This document shows, piece by piece, positions 26,809-36,645 of a stretch of 64,000 nt of DNA. This stretch comes from JACPFJ01 sp036504875. Its GTDB lineage: Bacteria > Desulfobacterota > Desulfuromonadia > Geobacterales > Pseudopelobacteraceae. The notes below the pieces were generated by a model. The model had not been told where the DNA came from. It saw only the letters and a program-made list of their open reading frames with translations, and ran no database searches. The DNA lies in NCBI GenBank assembly GCA_036504875.1, contig DASXUK010000072.1, positions 40,203-104,202 on the forward strand, read 5' to 3'. Position numbers and translations under genes: made by a program. Every line of letters starts with the position of its first letter. The stretch's first letter is position 1.

Positions 26809-26988
26809 TCATTCACAGGCAGCGGACCAGAGGCAGTGCGGCTGGCCGCATTCAGTAGCCTTACCGGAGGCAAAACAGGGCATGTTACCCTCTTGTTTCT
26901 GGATGGCTCTGACAATTTCAATCTTTTTTACTCCGACAACCTTGATGCCGTTTTGTGTGGCAATTTTTTTTATTTCAGCGAAAGTCAT
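26809..26988 (-). CDS. small SAP-domain protein
   Basis: 59 residues from the ATG at 26988, which has AAAGGGAG upstream; the same frame is open further but lacks a ribosome site. MTFAEIKKIATQNGIKVVGVKK with EIVRAIQ is a SAP-like helix-extended-loop-helix nucleic-acid-binding motif. The tail has three cysteines and a histidine (CFASGKATECGQPHCLW) that may bind metal. A separate small gene just downstream of the PHP-glycosyltransferase gene on the same strand. Function unknown. Confidence 0.75.
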   Translation of the reverse strand: MTFAEIKKIATQNGIKVVGVKKIEIVRAIQKQEGNMPCFASGKATECGQPHCLWSAACE

Positions 26989-27016
26989 TTTCTTCTCCCT
27001 TTGTTCGACTCGGTTT

Positions 27017-29434
27017 CTATGCGGCGGTAGAATGCAATATGGTGCTGTAGCTTTCGTTGCTGCCGGGAGCCTGGTCCAGTGTAAAGCGACGAGCATTGCG
27101 GCCCATGAGAGCAATCCGTTGAGGATCTGAAGCTAGCATTTTTATTGAGCCAACCAGACTGCTTGTGCTGCCGGCGTGGAAAACTACACCGGTTTCACCA
27201 TCAATCATCAGCTCGTGTGGCCCCCCCTCGTTGGAAACGACTACCGGCAGACCAGAGGCCTGTGCTTCAAGCACCACATTGCCAAAGGTGTCGGTGGCAC
27301 TCGGGAACACGAACAGATCCGCGGATGCATAGCCTCGCTGAAGTTGTTCTCCTGCCAGGTAGCCGGTAAACAGAGCTGGATACCCCGAAAGCGCTGCTTC
27401 CATTTCCTCCCGTAAGGGACCATCCCCAATAACAGCCAGAGCAATTGCCGTCCCGGCATCCACTAACTCTTTGAAGGCGTCCACCAGCATCTCCAGCCCT
27501 TTTTCACGGGAGACGCGCCCCACATAAAGCAGCACAGTTCTGCCCAAGCCAATGCCGCGGCTTTTCCAGAAGCTGGGATTGCGCATATCAGGCGTGTAGG
27601 TTTCAGTATCTACCCAGCGGGGGAGCGGCTTCATCCGTTCTGGTGAGATACCACGAGAGAGTAACTGCTCACGGGTTCCTGCCGATGGCACCATGATCTC
27701 TTCCATTTGGTTGTAAAACCAGATCATGTAACTCCAGGCCGCCTGCTCCAGAAATTCGTCATTGGTCAGACTGCGTACGTATTGAGGGATGTCGGTATGG
27801 TAGGTGCCGGCTGCCGGGATATTCATCATGCGGGCGATCAGGAGGCCTAGCAGCCCGACCGTTCCGGGGGTGCTGATATGGATGCGGGTAAAGCCTTCGC
27901 GCTCGATGAAATCCATCACATCTAGTATCGGAGGAAAATTTAGCTTCAACTCCGGGTATTCCGGCAGCACGAAATCTCCAACCGACTGGAATTTTTTTAC
28001 CCCCTCTAAAGCATCATCCCCTTCATCGCCTGAAGTGATCACGGTCAGCTCGACTCCCCGGCTCCGGGCGGTGCTTATCAGGCGCTTGATCGTAATTGCA
28101 ACACCGTTGATCTCATCCAAGGTGTCGGTGAACAGGGCGATCTTTTCAGGTCCTTCCTTGCGACGCATTTCAGGCAGCGCCTTGGTCAGATCCCGTATCA
28201 GTTCTTTGCCCTTGTGTTGATGGTGAAAAGCCAAATAGTAGGGAGATATTAGAGTGTGCACCAGCCCGATCGTACCGATGGTATTGAGATAGTCAAAAAA
28301 ACCGGCATTCAGCGGCAAGGTCATCAGGCGGTTTGTATAGTGGAAAATCAGGCGGTTTGCGAGTCGGCTGGTGACTGCGAATATCTTGCGGTTACTGTCG
28401 GCATTGCGGATACCTACCAGGAACTCGTTGTCGTTAAGCAGCAGTCGTGCCTCAGAGTCAAGTATCGCTTCAAAACTCTTTCCGTTGTGATTGCGAGAAG
28501 CAGGCAGGTTTTTGAGGATGAAAAGCCGGATCTTATCGACGAAGGAACCTTTATCTGTACCAATGTTGAAGAAACGATCGAGCAATGCACTTACAAAGGG
28601 AGTCGCGCCGTGCCGACGGTCACCCAAACGTTCCCGGTAGAAACAATGAGCAATGCCGTACAGGCTGTGGGCCATGGTCAGCGGACCGCCGTCCTCGCCG
28701 TCGGCCCAACTGTCGCCCGATCTGACAGCGTCGATGAAGCTGTCGATGGTGGCCGAGTTGTAGGCGGTTGTGTGCGCCCGTGCAATGAATAGACCGCCGT
28801 GGTCATCCGAACCTCCAACAACGCCTTTGACCCACGGTGCGGCTCCATACGGCTGCAGATCATATTTGTTTGCCAGGCGCTCGATTACAGATTCGTTGAG
28901 GGATGAAACCAGGCGTTTGGTGAAGCCGTTGAAACGGTGTGCCCGGCAGCCGTTTTTTATTTCAAAAGTGGTAAAGAGAAGCAGCGATCTTTCGATTATC
29001 TCCAGGTTTAGTTTGTCATTCTGAGCATAGAGCGGATGGGCCAAAAAATGGGCGATCTTCTCAGTATGAAGGTATGCGACCATCTCATAAATATTCTTAC
29101 GCAGTTCCAGGATCGTTCGGAACTGGGCTTCGGAGATGTGCAGCACCACCACATGCACCTTGCAGCCATTTTCCGGAAAATGGGCCGTTATCTCGGAACT
29201 GATGAAGGTTCCCGGCAGGTGACCGATCTCGATAGCGCCGGTGATGGCGTTATGATCGGTGATGGTGACGTAATCCATGCCGCGCTCGTGAGCAACCCGG
29301 TACAGGTGCTGGGGCGAGGTATAGCTCTCCGGGACATTGAACTTGCGCATGGCCCAGTAGGTGGGTTTGTTGGAATGGCTGGAGTGGACGTGCAGGTCTG
29401 CTTTATATGAGTTCATGCCTAACATTGATAACAT
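27017..29434 (-). CDS. PHP phosphoesterase / family 4 glycosyltransferase fusion
   Basis: An 805-residue protein with two enzymatic halves. The N-terminus is a PHP domain: KADLHVHSSHS, TITDHNAITGA and FLAHPLYAQ carry the His/Asp metal ligands. From about residue 430 a GT4 glycosyltransferase follows (RIHISTPGTVGLLGLLIARM, LYVGRVSREKGLEMLVDAF, FPSATDTFGNVVLEAQASGLPV). An alternative start is the third Met (MNSYKADLHVHS, 29416), which fits the domain boundary better; neither start has a strong ribosome site. The GT half resembles enzymes that mannosylate lipids or phospho-sugars; the PHP half could remove a phosphate from the same substrate (inference). Confidence 0.87.
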   Translation of the reverse strand: MLSMLGMNSYKADLHVHSSHSNKPTYWAMRKFNVPESYTSPQHLYRVAHERGMDYVTITDHNAITGAIEIGHLPGTFISSEITAHFPENGCKVHVVVLHISEAQFRTILELRKNIYEMVAYLHTEKIAHFLAHPLYAQNDKLNLEIIERSLLLFTTFEIKNGCRAHRFNGFTKRLVSSLNESVIERLANKYDLQPYGAAPWVKGVVGGSDDHGGLFIARAHTTAYNSATIDSFIDAVRSGDSWADGEDGGPLTMAHSLYGIAHCFYRERLGDRRHGATPFVSALLDRFFNIGTDKGSFVDKIRLFILKNLPASRNHNGKSFEAILDSEARLLLNDNEFLVGIRNADSNRKIFAVTSRLANRLIFHYTNRLMTLPLNAGFFDYLNTIGTIGLVHTLISPYYLAFHHQHKGKELIRDLTKALPEMRRKEGPEKIALFTDTLDEINGVAITIKRLISTARSRGVELTVITSGDEGDDALEGVKKFQSVGDFVLPEYPELKLNFPPILDVMDFIEREGFTRIHISTPGTVGLLGLLIARMMNIPAAGTYHTDIPQYVRSLTNDEFLEQAAWSYMIWFYNQMEEIMVPSAGTREQLLSRGISPERMKPLPRWVDTETYTPDMRNPSFWKSRGIGLGRTVLLYVGRVSREKGLEMLVDAFKELVDAGTAIALAVIGDGPLREEMEAALSGYPALFTGYLAGEQLQRGYASADLFVFPSATDTFGNVVLEAQASGLPVVVSNEGGPHELMIDGETGVVFHAGSTSSLVGSIKMLASDPQRIALMGRNARRFTLDQAPGSNESYSTILHSTAA

Positions 29435-29560
29435 AGCAATGTTACAGGCGTGTTGAGGTTATGTAATTGTTGTGTAGAAACTGTTTGAACTGGCCAAAAA
29501 CCTGTACCAACGTCGTTATTCTTCATATACATTGCAGCAAAAAAACTGGGAGCAGTAGAC

Positions 29561-30295
29561 ATGAAAACTTTTTTTGGGCGATGCAGTTGCCATCTGGCCG
29601 CTTTCTTCATCCTGTTTCTGACAACTGTGGTCACCTCTTCCGCGGGTGTACCGGTCAGAACGGTGGCGCACTATCAAGTCTCATCAATGGGCCTGGCTAT
29701 CGGCGATGTCACCACCACCCAGCGCATGACTGAAGAAGATGGTCTGGCCCACATTTATTTTGAAACCAGAACAGCGGTCAAGGCATCTTTTTTGTGGATG
29801 GGGTATCAGGTAGCAGCTATCGAGAAGGGGGTTCTGCTGAATGGCGCCCTTGTCAGCTATGCCCACAAGGGCCAGGAAAACGGCGTCACCTTCGATATCG
29901 AGGGTCGCCTGGAAAACGCAACTTTTCGGTTCGATGTGCATGAACAGGGGGCCACGCGCTCGATCATCATCCCGCGAAACAGTTATGACTACACCACAAT
30001 GGAATGCCCAGAGGCGCGCCTGGATTTTTCAGGTAAAACCAAGGTCACCCTGAGGATTCTGGATGTGGAAAAAATGGCTGTGTTAAAAAGGGATTATCGC
30101 CTTATCCGTAATGAAAAGTATGCGGTTGGCGGGAGAGAGTACCCCTGTCGCATAATCGATTTTTCGGACCCGAATAAAAAGGCTCGGCGCTGGATAGCAT
30201 GGGACGGCTCAGCGGTTGTTTTGTATCGTCAGGATAGTAGGGGAGAGAAAAACTCCTATTCGGTTCAGACGACGTCGGTAACGCGGGAGATGTAA
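29561..30295 (+). CDS. secreted protein resembling DUF3108/DUF6134-type proteins
   Basis: A 244-residue protein with a signal peptide (hydrophobic AAFFILFLTTVVTSSAG, cleavage near residue 29). The mature part is mostly beta-strand: TVAHYQVSSMGLAIGDVTTT, HIYFETRTAVKASFL, YEYTT-like motifs and a C-terminal YSVQTTSVTREM. This resembles periplasmic beta-rich proteins of the DUF3108 kind, where one strand-rich sheet may bind lipid or polymer. It is divergent from the PHP-GT gene and 126 bp away. The function is not known. Confidence 0.75.
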   Translation: MKTFFGRCSCHLAAFFILFLTTVVTSSAGVPVRTVAHYQVSSMGLAIGDVTTTQRMTEEDGLAHIYFETRTAVKASFLWMGYQVAAIEKGVLLNGALVSYAHKGQENGVTFDIEGRLENATFRFDVHEQGATRSIIIPRNSYDYTTMECPEARLDFSGKTKVTLRILDVEKMAVLKRDYRLIRNEKYAVGGREYPCRIIDFSDPNKKARRWIAWDGSAVVLYRQDSRGEKNSYSVQTTSVTREM

Positions 30296-30592
30296 CGTTT
30301 CCCCCGCTGGCGCCAAAAGCACCGAAGTTGGTTTGCGAGATTTAGACTACATCAGGTCAGAGGAGCAATAAATGTCTAAAAAAAATCGGACACAACTATG
30401 AAAGAGACCCTTATCCGTGAGATGGTGCTGAGAAACTCGCCAGTTCTGCGGAATGGACGTGTTGTGATATGAATCTTCCCTCAACGTTTTACATCTGTCC
30501 GATATGCGAAAAAGAGCGCGATTTGGGGGCGCCGTTAATTTGAAATTGGAAGACTCAGAGGATTTCTGAAATCTTCACAATATCCAACGAGC
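30296..30592. other. intergenic region with decayed coding traces
   Basis: 297 bp without a credible gene. Three very short ATG ORFs (about 9, 24 and 24 codons) run in sequence on the plus strand; the last reads FYICPICEKERD, like half of a zinc ribbon. This may be a degraded small gene. No terminator or repeat is obvious. Confidence 0.4.
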
Positions 30593-32890
30593 TTATTTAA
30601 GAAACAGGCTCCCCACCCCCAGCGTACGCGAGACGTCCCACAGATTCATGAACAGCGGATCGAAGCGCCCATGCTCCACCTGTTCCTCCTCACGCTCCCA
30701 GAAAAACAGCCGGCTGGCAGGATAGAGATACCCGAAAGAATAGGCAGTCAGACTGTCGCGACGGCCTGTCAACAGCGGCAGCGGATAACGGTAGCCAGAT
30801 TCCTGCTGCCTGACCAGGTTAAGGGCCTTGTAGCGAACTAAACGGGCTTTGGTCAGCAGTTTTACAGACTCGGGCTTTTCATGGCCGTTATTGCTTAACC
30901 GTTCTTTGACCCTGGCTGACAGCGCTCGAAGTGTCAAGGCCCGATGACGGGCTCTTAGCGCACTGACTGCCAGGGCGCGGGTCAGTTCGCGAGCCAATGT
31001 TCGCCGCATGAGAACAGAGTTTTCAACTCTTTCACCCCCTGGGAGCATCGCTTCCATCCTGTGCGAGATACTGCCCATCGTGCGTGCATATTCCTCCAGG
31101 CCATTGATTGGGCCATCGAGCTGCCGGTTTACCTCCTGCGGGGTAGCTGTTCTAAGCAGCTGGGAATAACCAAATTCCGGTGTCGGTTGAAATGGTTTGT
31201 CAAATGGGTGCGGCAGCTCGGAAAAAGGAGTGGCGGCGGCCATGAAACGCATTAAATCACACTCCTTCAAATAGTGGTTCTGGAGACGAAAGGCTTCTTT
31301 CCACAGCGGCTGCAGATGTGGCTCAGGGAGTATCTCCAACAGCGGGGTCAGGCAATCGCTCTTCCGAATAATCTGTGAATCACGGTACTCCCACGACCAG
31401 CGGGCGATACTCCAGTCTATCAACCAGTAACCCCATTCCCAACCCGAAGTAAAGGTCAGGTGGCCGTTAACCCCCAGCTTGGCCATGATCTCGATATCCT
31501 GCCGGCGGGCATCCAAGTATGGCAACAACAGCAAAGGGATCGGCGTATCGAATCCCACCCAGTAGGATGATTCCGGCCAGTACCAGGTCTCCCGGCGCGG
31601 TTGTTCCTTTTGTGCAGTCTGCAGCATAAAGCACTGGTTTTGGTTGCCATAGACCGGAGCTGTCTTCTCCGATACGGAATAGCACATCACCGAATGCACC
31701 AGGATGCCGCTGCTGGCAAGCTGCGGTTCACGGTGGGCCTTTTCACCCCCGATGACATGGGTGCCGAATAGCAGCAGGGTATTGTAACGTTCTGTCATTT
31801 GCCGTTCCAAATAGGCCTGGATGTCGGGCACAATCTTGTTTAGAAACGGTAGATGTTCGCCCATGGTCGGCTCAAGGGAGATAAAATTCCACGGGGCTTG
31901 GAATAGCCAGGCCAGGGTGTCGTCCACCTGCTGTCGATAGCCGGGATACGGACGTAGCAGGGTGATGGATTGGAAGGCCTGCTGCTGCAGCATACTCAGG
32001 GATATCTGTACCCCGCACATCACACCCCGTCGATGGGCGTACTCGACAATCCGGGCTGCATGACGAGGCCAACGCTCGCGGTCTACTCCACGGAGCAGAA
32101 CAAACTGCATGGTATTCTGACCGTTGCGCGCCAGCCAATCGATATAAAGTGCCACATCCTTGAAGGCATCGGGATAATCGGGATTTAGGAGCTGTTCGGC
32201 CAGTTCGATCGGATGCATGGTGTGCAGATGAAAGCCGGTTTTTTCAAAGAGCGGCCGGCCTGAGAAGGTGAAATGCTCAGGAAGCGGCCAACTGCCGTAC
32301 TTCGGGATGACGGACTCACGTGGGTGATGAAAGCGGAATCCCATCTTACCTTGCAGCAGACCATATAGACCGCAAGCTACTCCCTGTGGTGAACTGGCCT
32401 GTAGCCTGAGTACCGTCTGGCCGGCTTCAGTACGGGATTTCCAACTATAAGAACGATCGGGAGTTTTCAGGCGGTGTCCGGTCGATGCAGGCAGGGGGTG
32501 ATGCGGCCTTTTTGTTGATATGTTTATATCCGGCAGGACGATGACGACTCGTGCTCCGGGCTTGTTGATGCGGATATGTGCTGCAGGCAGGGCCTGCTGA
32601 AGCAATACCTTGGCATCATCAATGGCGGCTTGAGCGACCGGCGAAGTGAGAAGTTTCTGTGAAGCCTGAATGGTGACGGTGCGGTTGGATGCGTTGGCGG
32701 GAACAACATGTGCACCGGCGATCAGAATAACAGCAGCGGCCAGCGTACCGCCCAATCGGCAAAGAGCGAAACGGAAGCTAGTCCCGACAAATCGGGATAA
32801 GTGCGGTAACGAAATTATTTCCTGCAAAAATCCGCAGAAAATGATTTCTAACTCACTAAGCAATGATACGGGCAAAATTATCGACAACAC
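30593..32890 (-). CDS. putative exported glycoside hydrolase-like protein
   Basis: A 765-residue frame opening with GTG at 32890, inside the end of the upstream kinase gene (35-bp overlap). A hydrophobic stretch at about residues 45-67 (LGGTLAAAVILIAGAHVV, then PANA) looks like a signal peptide, but it is unusually far from the start, so the real start may lie downstream at a non-ATG codon. Next comes an alpha/beta segment (QGVACGLYGLLQGKMGFRFHH) of the type that precedes the barrel in GH67/GH20/GH84 enzymes, then a probable TIM barrel (MQFVLLRGVDRERWPRHAA, FISLEPTMGEHLPF with an acidic residue). I cannot place it in a numbered GH family. Confidence 0.65.
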   Translation of the reverse strand: MLSIILPVSLLSELEIIFCGFLQEIISLPHLSRFVGTSFRFALCRLGGTLAAAVILIAGAHVVPANASNRTVTIQASQKLLTSPVAQAAIDDAKVLLQQALPAAHIRINKPGARVVIVLPDINISTKRPHHPLPASTGHRLKTPDRSYSWKSRTEAGQTVLRLQASSPQGVACGLYGLLQGKMGFRFHHPRESVIPKYGSWPLPEHFTFSGRPLFEKTGFHLHTMHPIELAEQLLNPDYPDAFKDVALYIDWLARNGQNTMQFVLLRGVDRERWPRHAARIVEYAHRRGVMCGVQISLSMLQQQAFQSITLLRPYPGYRQQVDDTLAWLFQAPWNFISLEPTMGEHLPFLNKIVPDIQAYLERQMTERYNTLLLFGTHVIGGEKAHREPQLASSGILVHSVMCYSVSEKTAPVYGNQNQCFMLQTAQKEQPRRETWYWPESSYWVGFDTPIPLLLLPYLDARRQDIEIMAKLGVNGHLTFTSGWEWGYWLIDWSIARWSWEYRDSQIIRKSDCLTPLLEILPEPHLQPLWKEAFRLQNHYLKECDLMRFMAAATPFSELPHPFDKPFQPTPEFGYSQLLRTATPQEVNRQLDGPINGLEEYARTMGSISHRMEAMLPGGERVENSVLMRRTLARELTRALAVSALRARHRALTLRALSARVKERLSNNGHEKPESVKLLTKARLVRYKALNLVRQQESGYRYPLPLLTGRRDSLTAYSFGYLYPASRLFFWEREEEQVEHGRFDPLFMNLWDVSRTLGVGSLFLK

Positions 32891-33749
32891 TCAATCGCGC
32901 TGGGCCGTAACCCGCAAAATCACCATCCACCTGAATCGGTTTGGTACCGTTGACCACCAGATTGTTTGCCGTAAAGCGATTGACGGCACAGCCTGGCCAA
33001 TCCCTCCTTAGCAATAAATCCATGGCCAGCCCCAGATAGGTACGGCGTCGATCACTGGTTATACAGACAACGGACAGTCCGGGTCTGGAAACATCCTGAC
33101 CAGGCGCCAGTACAAAATCACCCCCATAGCGTGCTGCATTGCTGATAATGACCGAGTGGCATGAGACATTATATCCTTCGCAGCTAACAACCAGCGGTTC
33201 CCTGTCCCACGCCCACAGCTGCCGCAAGGCCGACAGTCCGTAAGCGCCTTGTTTGAGAAGTCGCTTTTCGAACCGGCCGACATCCCGAACAACCGCACCA
33301 TCAAAACCGATTCCGGCCATCAGGCTGAAATAGCGCCGAGCCTCACCCAATTCCAACACACCGACTGCCAACGGCTTGGTCGCATCGCGCACGATGCGGT
33401 TGATACTGTCATCGAGCGAACGAATGCCCAGTTCTCGAGCTAATACATTTGAGGTGCCGAGCGGAATCAGGGCCAAGGTAGCCTTGCCTGGGCCGATACC
33501 GTTCAAAGCGGCGTTGATTGTGCCGTCTCCGGCCGCCACAATAATGTACGGAGCAGCCTCTGTTTTCTGTATCTGCGTGCAGCAGGTTTCCGTTTCTTCA
33601 AGCGTATCTATTTCGTGGATCTCAGGAGTGACCCCGGCGCAGGATAAACTGCGTACAGCTCGGTCTATCCGCCGACGGGAATAACACCCGGAAACCGAAT
33701 TTACAATCAAGTGTGGCCGATTTTTGCCGGATTTGTGCGTTGTTATCAT
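32856..33749 (-). CDS. diacylglycerol kinase-like lipid kinase (YegS/DagK family)
   Basis: 297 residues from the ATG at 33749 with AGAGG upstream; a longer frame to 33821 lacks a site. HLIVNSVSG opens the nucleotide-binding domain; IIVAAGDGTINAALNGI carries the GDGT motif that binds ATP phosphates; LALIPLGTSNVLARELGI and LMAGIGFDGAVVRDV are further family motifs; the C-terminal beta domain ends VDGDFAGYGPARLSVVDNFA. Members phosphorylate diacylglycerol or other lipids at the membrane. It overlaps the glycosidase-like gene, so the two are probably one operon acting on glycolipid or lipid intermediates (inference). Confidence 0.87.
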   Translation of the reverse strand: MITTHKSGKNRPHLIVNSVSGCYSRRRIDRAVRSLSCAGVTPEIHEIDTLEETETCCTQIQKTEAAPYIIVAAGDGTINAALNGIGPGKATLALIPLGTSNVLARELGIRSLDDSINRIVRDATKPLAVGVLELGEARRYFSLMAGIGFDGAVVRDVGRFEKRLLKQGAYGLSALRQLWAWDREPLVVSCEGYNVSCHSVIISNAARYGGDFVLAPGQDVSRPGLSVVCITSDRRRTYLGLAMDLLLRRDWPGCAVNRFTANNLVVNGTKPIQVDGDFAGYGPARLSVVDNFARIIA

Positions 33750-34134
33750 AAAAATATCGCCTCTGAAATGATGAGAGCATAGCAGATCATGCACTGCCGC
33801 TGCGTAGCAATTCGGCAACATTTTGGTTACAATTTTTTTAGTGATGTGCGTTCAACGGCCAATTTTCTCCCTTTACTACCTGTCACGCACATTTTACCAA
33901 CACGGCACACAGCTGTAACCGCTAATTTGTTAAAATTTAGACACAAAAAGAAACCGTTGGATTCTACACTCAAACGCATAGTTTTGGTTGCCTCGACAGC
34001 AACAAAAGTGTCCTGGTGGCGTGGCAAACTACAAAGAGACTTTCATGTATCACAATTTCTAAACAGCTGGCGCAAACCCGGGTAACCATTGCGATTGTAC
34101 GGATAAGCAGCCACAAATTCGAAGGGAGCCTATC
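33750..34134. other. intergenic region between divergent genes
   Basis: 385 bp separating the minus-strand kinase from the plus-strand small gene. It must hold both promoters, but I could not pick a convincing -35/-10 pair. The ORFs in it lack ribosome sites. GAAGGGAG at its right end is the ribosome site of the next gene. Confidence 0.5.
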
Positions 34135-34353
34135 ATGAATATTTTACAACTCAATACAAACATTCTCACCGCCATTGCAGCTTTGAAGAATGCCTACGAG
34201 GATTGTAGCGACAAGGCAGCAAAAGAATCGATCGTTACCGCGTTTAAAGCAATAATCCAGTTGCATCGTGATCTTGGAAAACATAATGACCAAGAAGAGA
34301 TTTCTGAAAGCGATAGTGGTCATGATCCAAGTGAGTATTGTGCGGCAGTCTAG
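34135..34353 (+). CDS. small conserved-looking hypothetical protein
   Basis: 72 residues, strong ribosome site (GAAGGGAGCC). Predicted helical N-terminal two thirds (NTNILTAIAALKNAYEDCSD, AFKAIIQLHRDLGKH) and an acidic, probably disordered tail (EEISESDSGHDPSEY). No signal peptide or membrane helix. It lies 34 bp before the MCP gene and is probably co-transcribed, so a chemotaxis accessory role is possible. Family not recognised. Confidence 0.65.
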   Translation: MNILQLNTNILTAIAALKNAYEDCSDKAAKESIVTAFKAIIQLHRDLGKHNDQEEISESDSGHDPSEYCAAV

Positions 34354-34387
34354 TCTGGTTAAAAATGTCTGACGGGGAGCTGCACAA

Positions 34388-36610
34388 ATGAAGATAAAAA
34401 CAAGACTCTACATGAGTTCCACAATCAGCATTCTTGGCATCATCGGCATTGCTTTTTTTAGTCTGATCACGATTCTGATGGTCAAGGAAAAGATCACCCT
34501 GCTGACCTCACAGTCCACTCCAGTCCAGGTCAAAACTGTCCAGTTTCAGCAGGCGGTTGAAAAGCTTTCCGCCGATCTGTTGCAACTTGGCCTGGCACAC
34601 GACTCCCAGGAGGTTCAGCAGATCTCAACCTCCATTTCCCGCAGCAGGGAAAATCTTGAACGGATCAACAGCGAGATCAGCAGTCTCAAAAAGACATCCA
34701 CGGACATCGGGATATTTTCAGAGTTGCATGATCAGGTGTTGAAAGCTACCGACGAAAAGTTCAAGAGCATGGCCATATTCAAAGAAGAGGCCTCCAAGGT
34801 CAACGGGGCAATGGCCCGGGTTGATAAATCGCTGGTTGGGTTGAAGGAGATCATCTCCGGTTTGGTTATCAGCGCATCACGCCGGGCGACCACCGCCACC
34901 AAGACCCTCAATGAAACGATCAGTGACAAGAGTGCGGTGCCGGATCTCCTGGTCAATGTACAAAACTTCCGTAATGAAGTTGATAACGACATGGATCTGA
35001 ACAAGAAGATCAACGCTATCAACGATGTTGTTTATTCTATTGGTGTTGATGCCAAGCTTCTGGATGCCAAGGCCCGCATGATCATGCTGAGCGAAACCCC
35101 GGTTGAACTGGACAGGGCCACGGCTGAGGTGCAGGCAATTCAGGCGCGCATTGCCCGTAACGTATCCCAGGCCGGCAAGGCTATCAAGGAGATTAAAAGC
35201 TCCGGTTTTGTTGATGACGCTGTGGCGGCTATCAACACTGCTGTCGGCAGCGCCGGCGCATCGGTTCGGACCATAAGCGCCTCGCAGCGCAAGGTGCTGG
35301 ACAATATGGCATTGGTTGACAGCTCGGTTAAGAAGGTCAAGGTAGTGGCCCTTGAACAGGGACAGAAGAGTGAGGCCAATGTTCAGTCCACTGCTCAGGA
35401 ACAGCAACGTTTTGTAACGGTCGTCGGTCAACGGGTTGACCTGTTCAAAAAACTGCTGATCGGCATCTCCTTGGCCGTGATCAGCCTGGTGTTGATCCTG
35501 ACCATCACAACGACCGTCTGCATTGTCAGATCGCTTGCACGATTGAATGGCTCTATCGTGACCATTGCCGAGACCGGGGACTTTACGCAGACTGCCGAGA
35601 TTAAGAACGATGACGAATTCGCAGTAACGATCAATGCCTTTAACAAGCTGCTCGAGGCATTTTCGAGAATTCTGGCCAAGGTTTCTGAATCATCCGGCAA
35701 ACTTACCGGGACCTCACGCGAGTTAACACGGACTGCGCAAGAAATTCATTCCACGGTCAAAGAACAATCGACCAGTGTCGGTCAGGTCGCTGCTGCTGCG
35801 GTAGAAATGTCCCAGACCATTGCGATGATATCTCAGAACACCTCCAGGATTGCCCAGTCAGCAACCGATGCCCGTCAATTGGCAGCTTGTGGTGCTGACG
35901 TGGTGAGCCAAACTGGACTGGAGGTACAGGAGATTGCCCGGGCAGTGCAGGAGTCCACCAAAGTGATGCAAACCTTAAATGAGCGCTCCCAGCAGGTTGG
36001 AGAGATCGTGGATGTGATAATCGAAATTACCGACCAGACCAACCTCCTGGCTCTAAACGCCGCTATCGAAGCTGCCCGGGCTGGAGACCACGGCCGCGGC
36101 TTCGCCGTGGTGGCTGATGAGGTGCGCAAGCTGGCCACCAGTACTGCCGAGGCAACCGTCGGCATCACTGAGCGGGTCAAGGCCATTCAGGCGGATGCCG
36201 GTCAAGCGGTCAGCGCCATGAACAAAAGTCTGGAGCGCGTCAAACTGGGGGTCGAACATGCCGGACAGGCCGGAGATTCTCTGCACCGGATTGTGGAGAG
36301 CGTAGCATCGCTACAGGGGATGGCCAGCGAGATCGCGACCGCAACGGTGGAGCTTTCCACAACCGCGGAACAGATCAGCACAGATATTGTGGCTATCGAG
36401 CATGTATCGGAAGAAACCGTTAAGGCTGCTGCTGCTATTGCGGTGGAATCGGATGCCTTATCAGGACTTTCGGTTGAACTAACGGATGAAATCAGCCGAT
36501 TTACCCATAACAGAAAACAGGAGCCGGTTTCAATCAGGCCTACGGTTGTAAATCAAAAAGAAACCGACAGGTTGACCTTGCTGAAACCAAGTTCCACTTG
36601 TGCAGCATAA
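34388..36610 (+). CDS. methyl-accepting chemotaxis protein
   Basis: A 740-residue receptor. TM1 is at about residues 9-33, followed by a long helical periplasmic sensor domain (about 34-355, heptad-like, resembling helical-bundle sensors). TM2 is at about 357-380 (LLIGISLAVISLVLILTITT), then a HAMP linker (about 380-435) and the cytoplasmic hairpin with the conserved tip DQTNLLALNAAIEAARAGDH. The C-terminus (STCAA) lacks the NWETF-type CheR-docking pentapeptide. GGGGAG precedes the ATG. Ligand unknown. Confidence 0.93.
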   Translation: MKIKTRLYMSSTISILGIIGIAFFSLITILMVKEKITLLTSQSTPVQVKTVQFQQAVEKLSADLLQLGLAHDSQEVQQISTSISRSRENLERINSEISSLKKTSTDIGIFSELHDQVLKATDEKFKSMAIFKEEASKVNGAMARVDKSLVGLKEIISGLVISASRRATTATKTLNETISDKSAVPDLLVNVQNFRNEVDNDMDLNKKINAINDVVYSIGVDAKLLDAKARMIMLSETPVELDRATAEVQAIQARIARNVSQAGKAIKEIKSSGFVDDAVAAINTAVGSAGASVRTISASQRKVLDNMALVDSSVKKVKVVALEQGQKSEANVQSTAQEQQRFVTVVGQRVDLFKKLLIGISLAVISLVLILTITTTVCIVRSLARLNGSIVTIAETGDFTQTAEIKNDDEFAVTINAFNKLLEAFSRILAKVSESSGKLTGTSRELTRTAQEIHSTVKEQSTSVGQVAAAAVEMSQTIAMISQNTSRIAQSATDARQLAACGADVVSQTGLEVQEIARAVQESTKVMQTLNERSQQVGEIVDVIIEITDQTNLLALNAAIEAARAGDHGRGFAVVADEVRKLATSTAEATVGITERVKAIQADAGQAVSAMNKSLERVKLGVEHAGQAGDSLHRIVESVASLQGMASEIATATVELSTTAEQISTDIVAIEHVSEETVKAAAAIAVESDALSGLSVELTDEISRFTHNRKQEPVSIRPTVVNQKETDRLTLLKPSSTCAA

Positions 36611-36645
36611 CTTCACAGGGCAGGCTTCAAAACGGAGGATCAGTC

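Noticed and set aside
33789..34085. 98-codon plus-strand ORF between the kinase and the small MCP-side gene
   Set aside because: No ribosome site and no protein-like pattern; overlaps the kinase 5' region on the other strand. Treated as intergenic.
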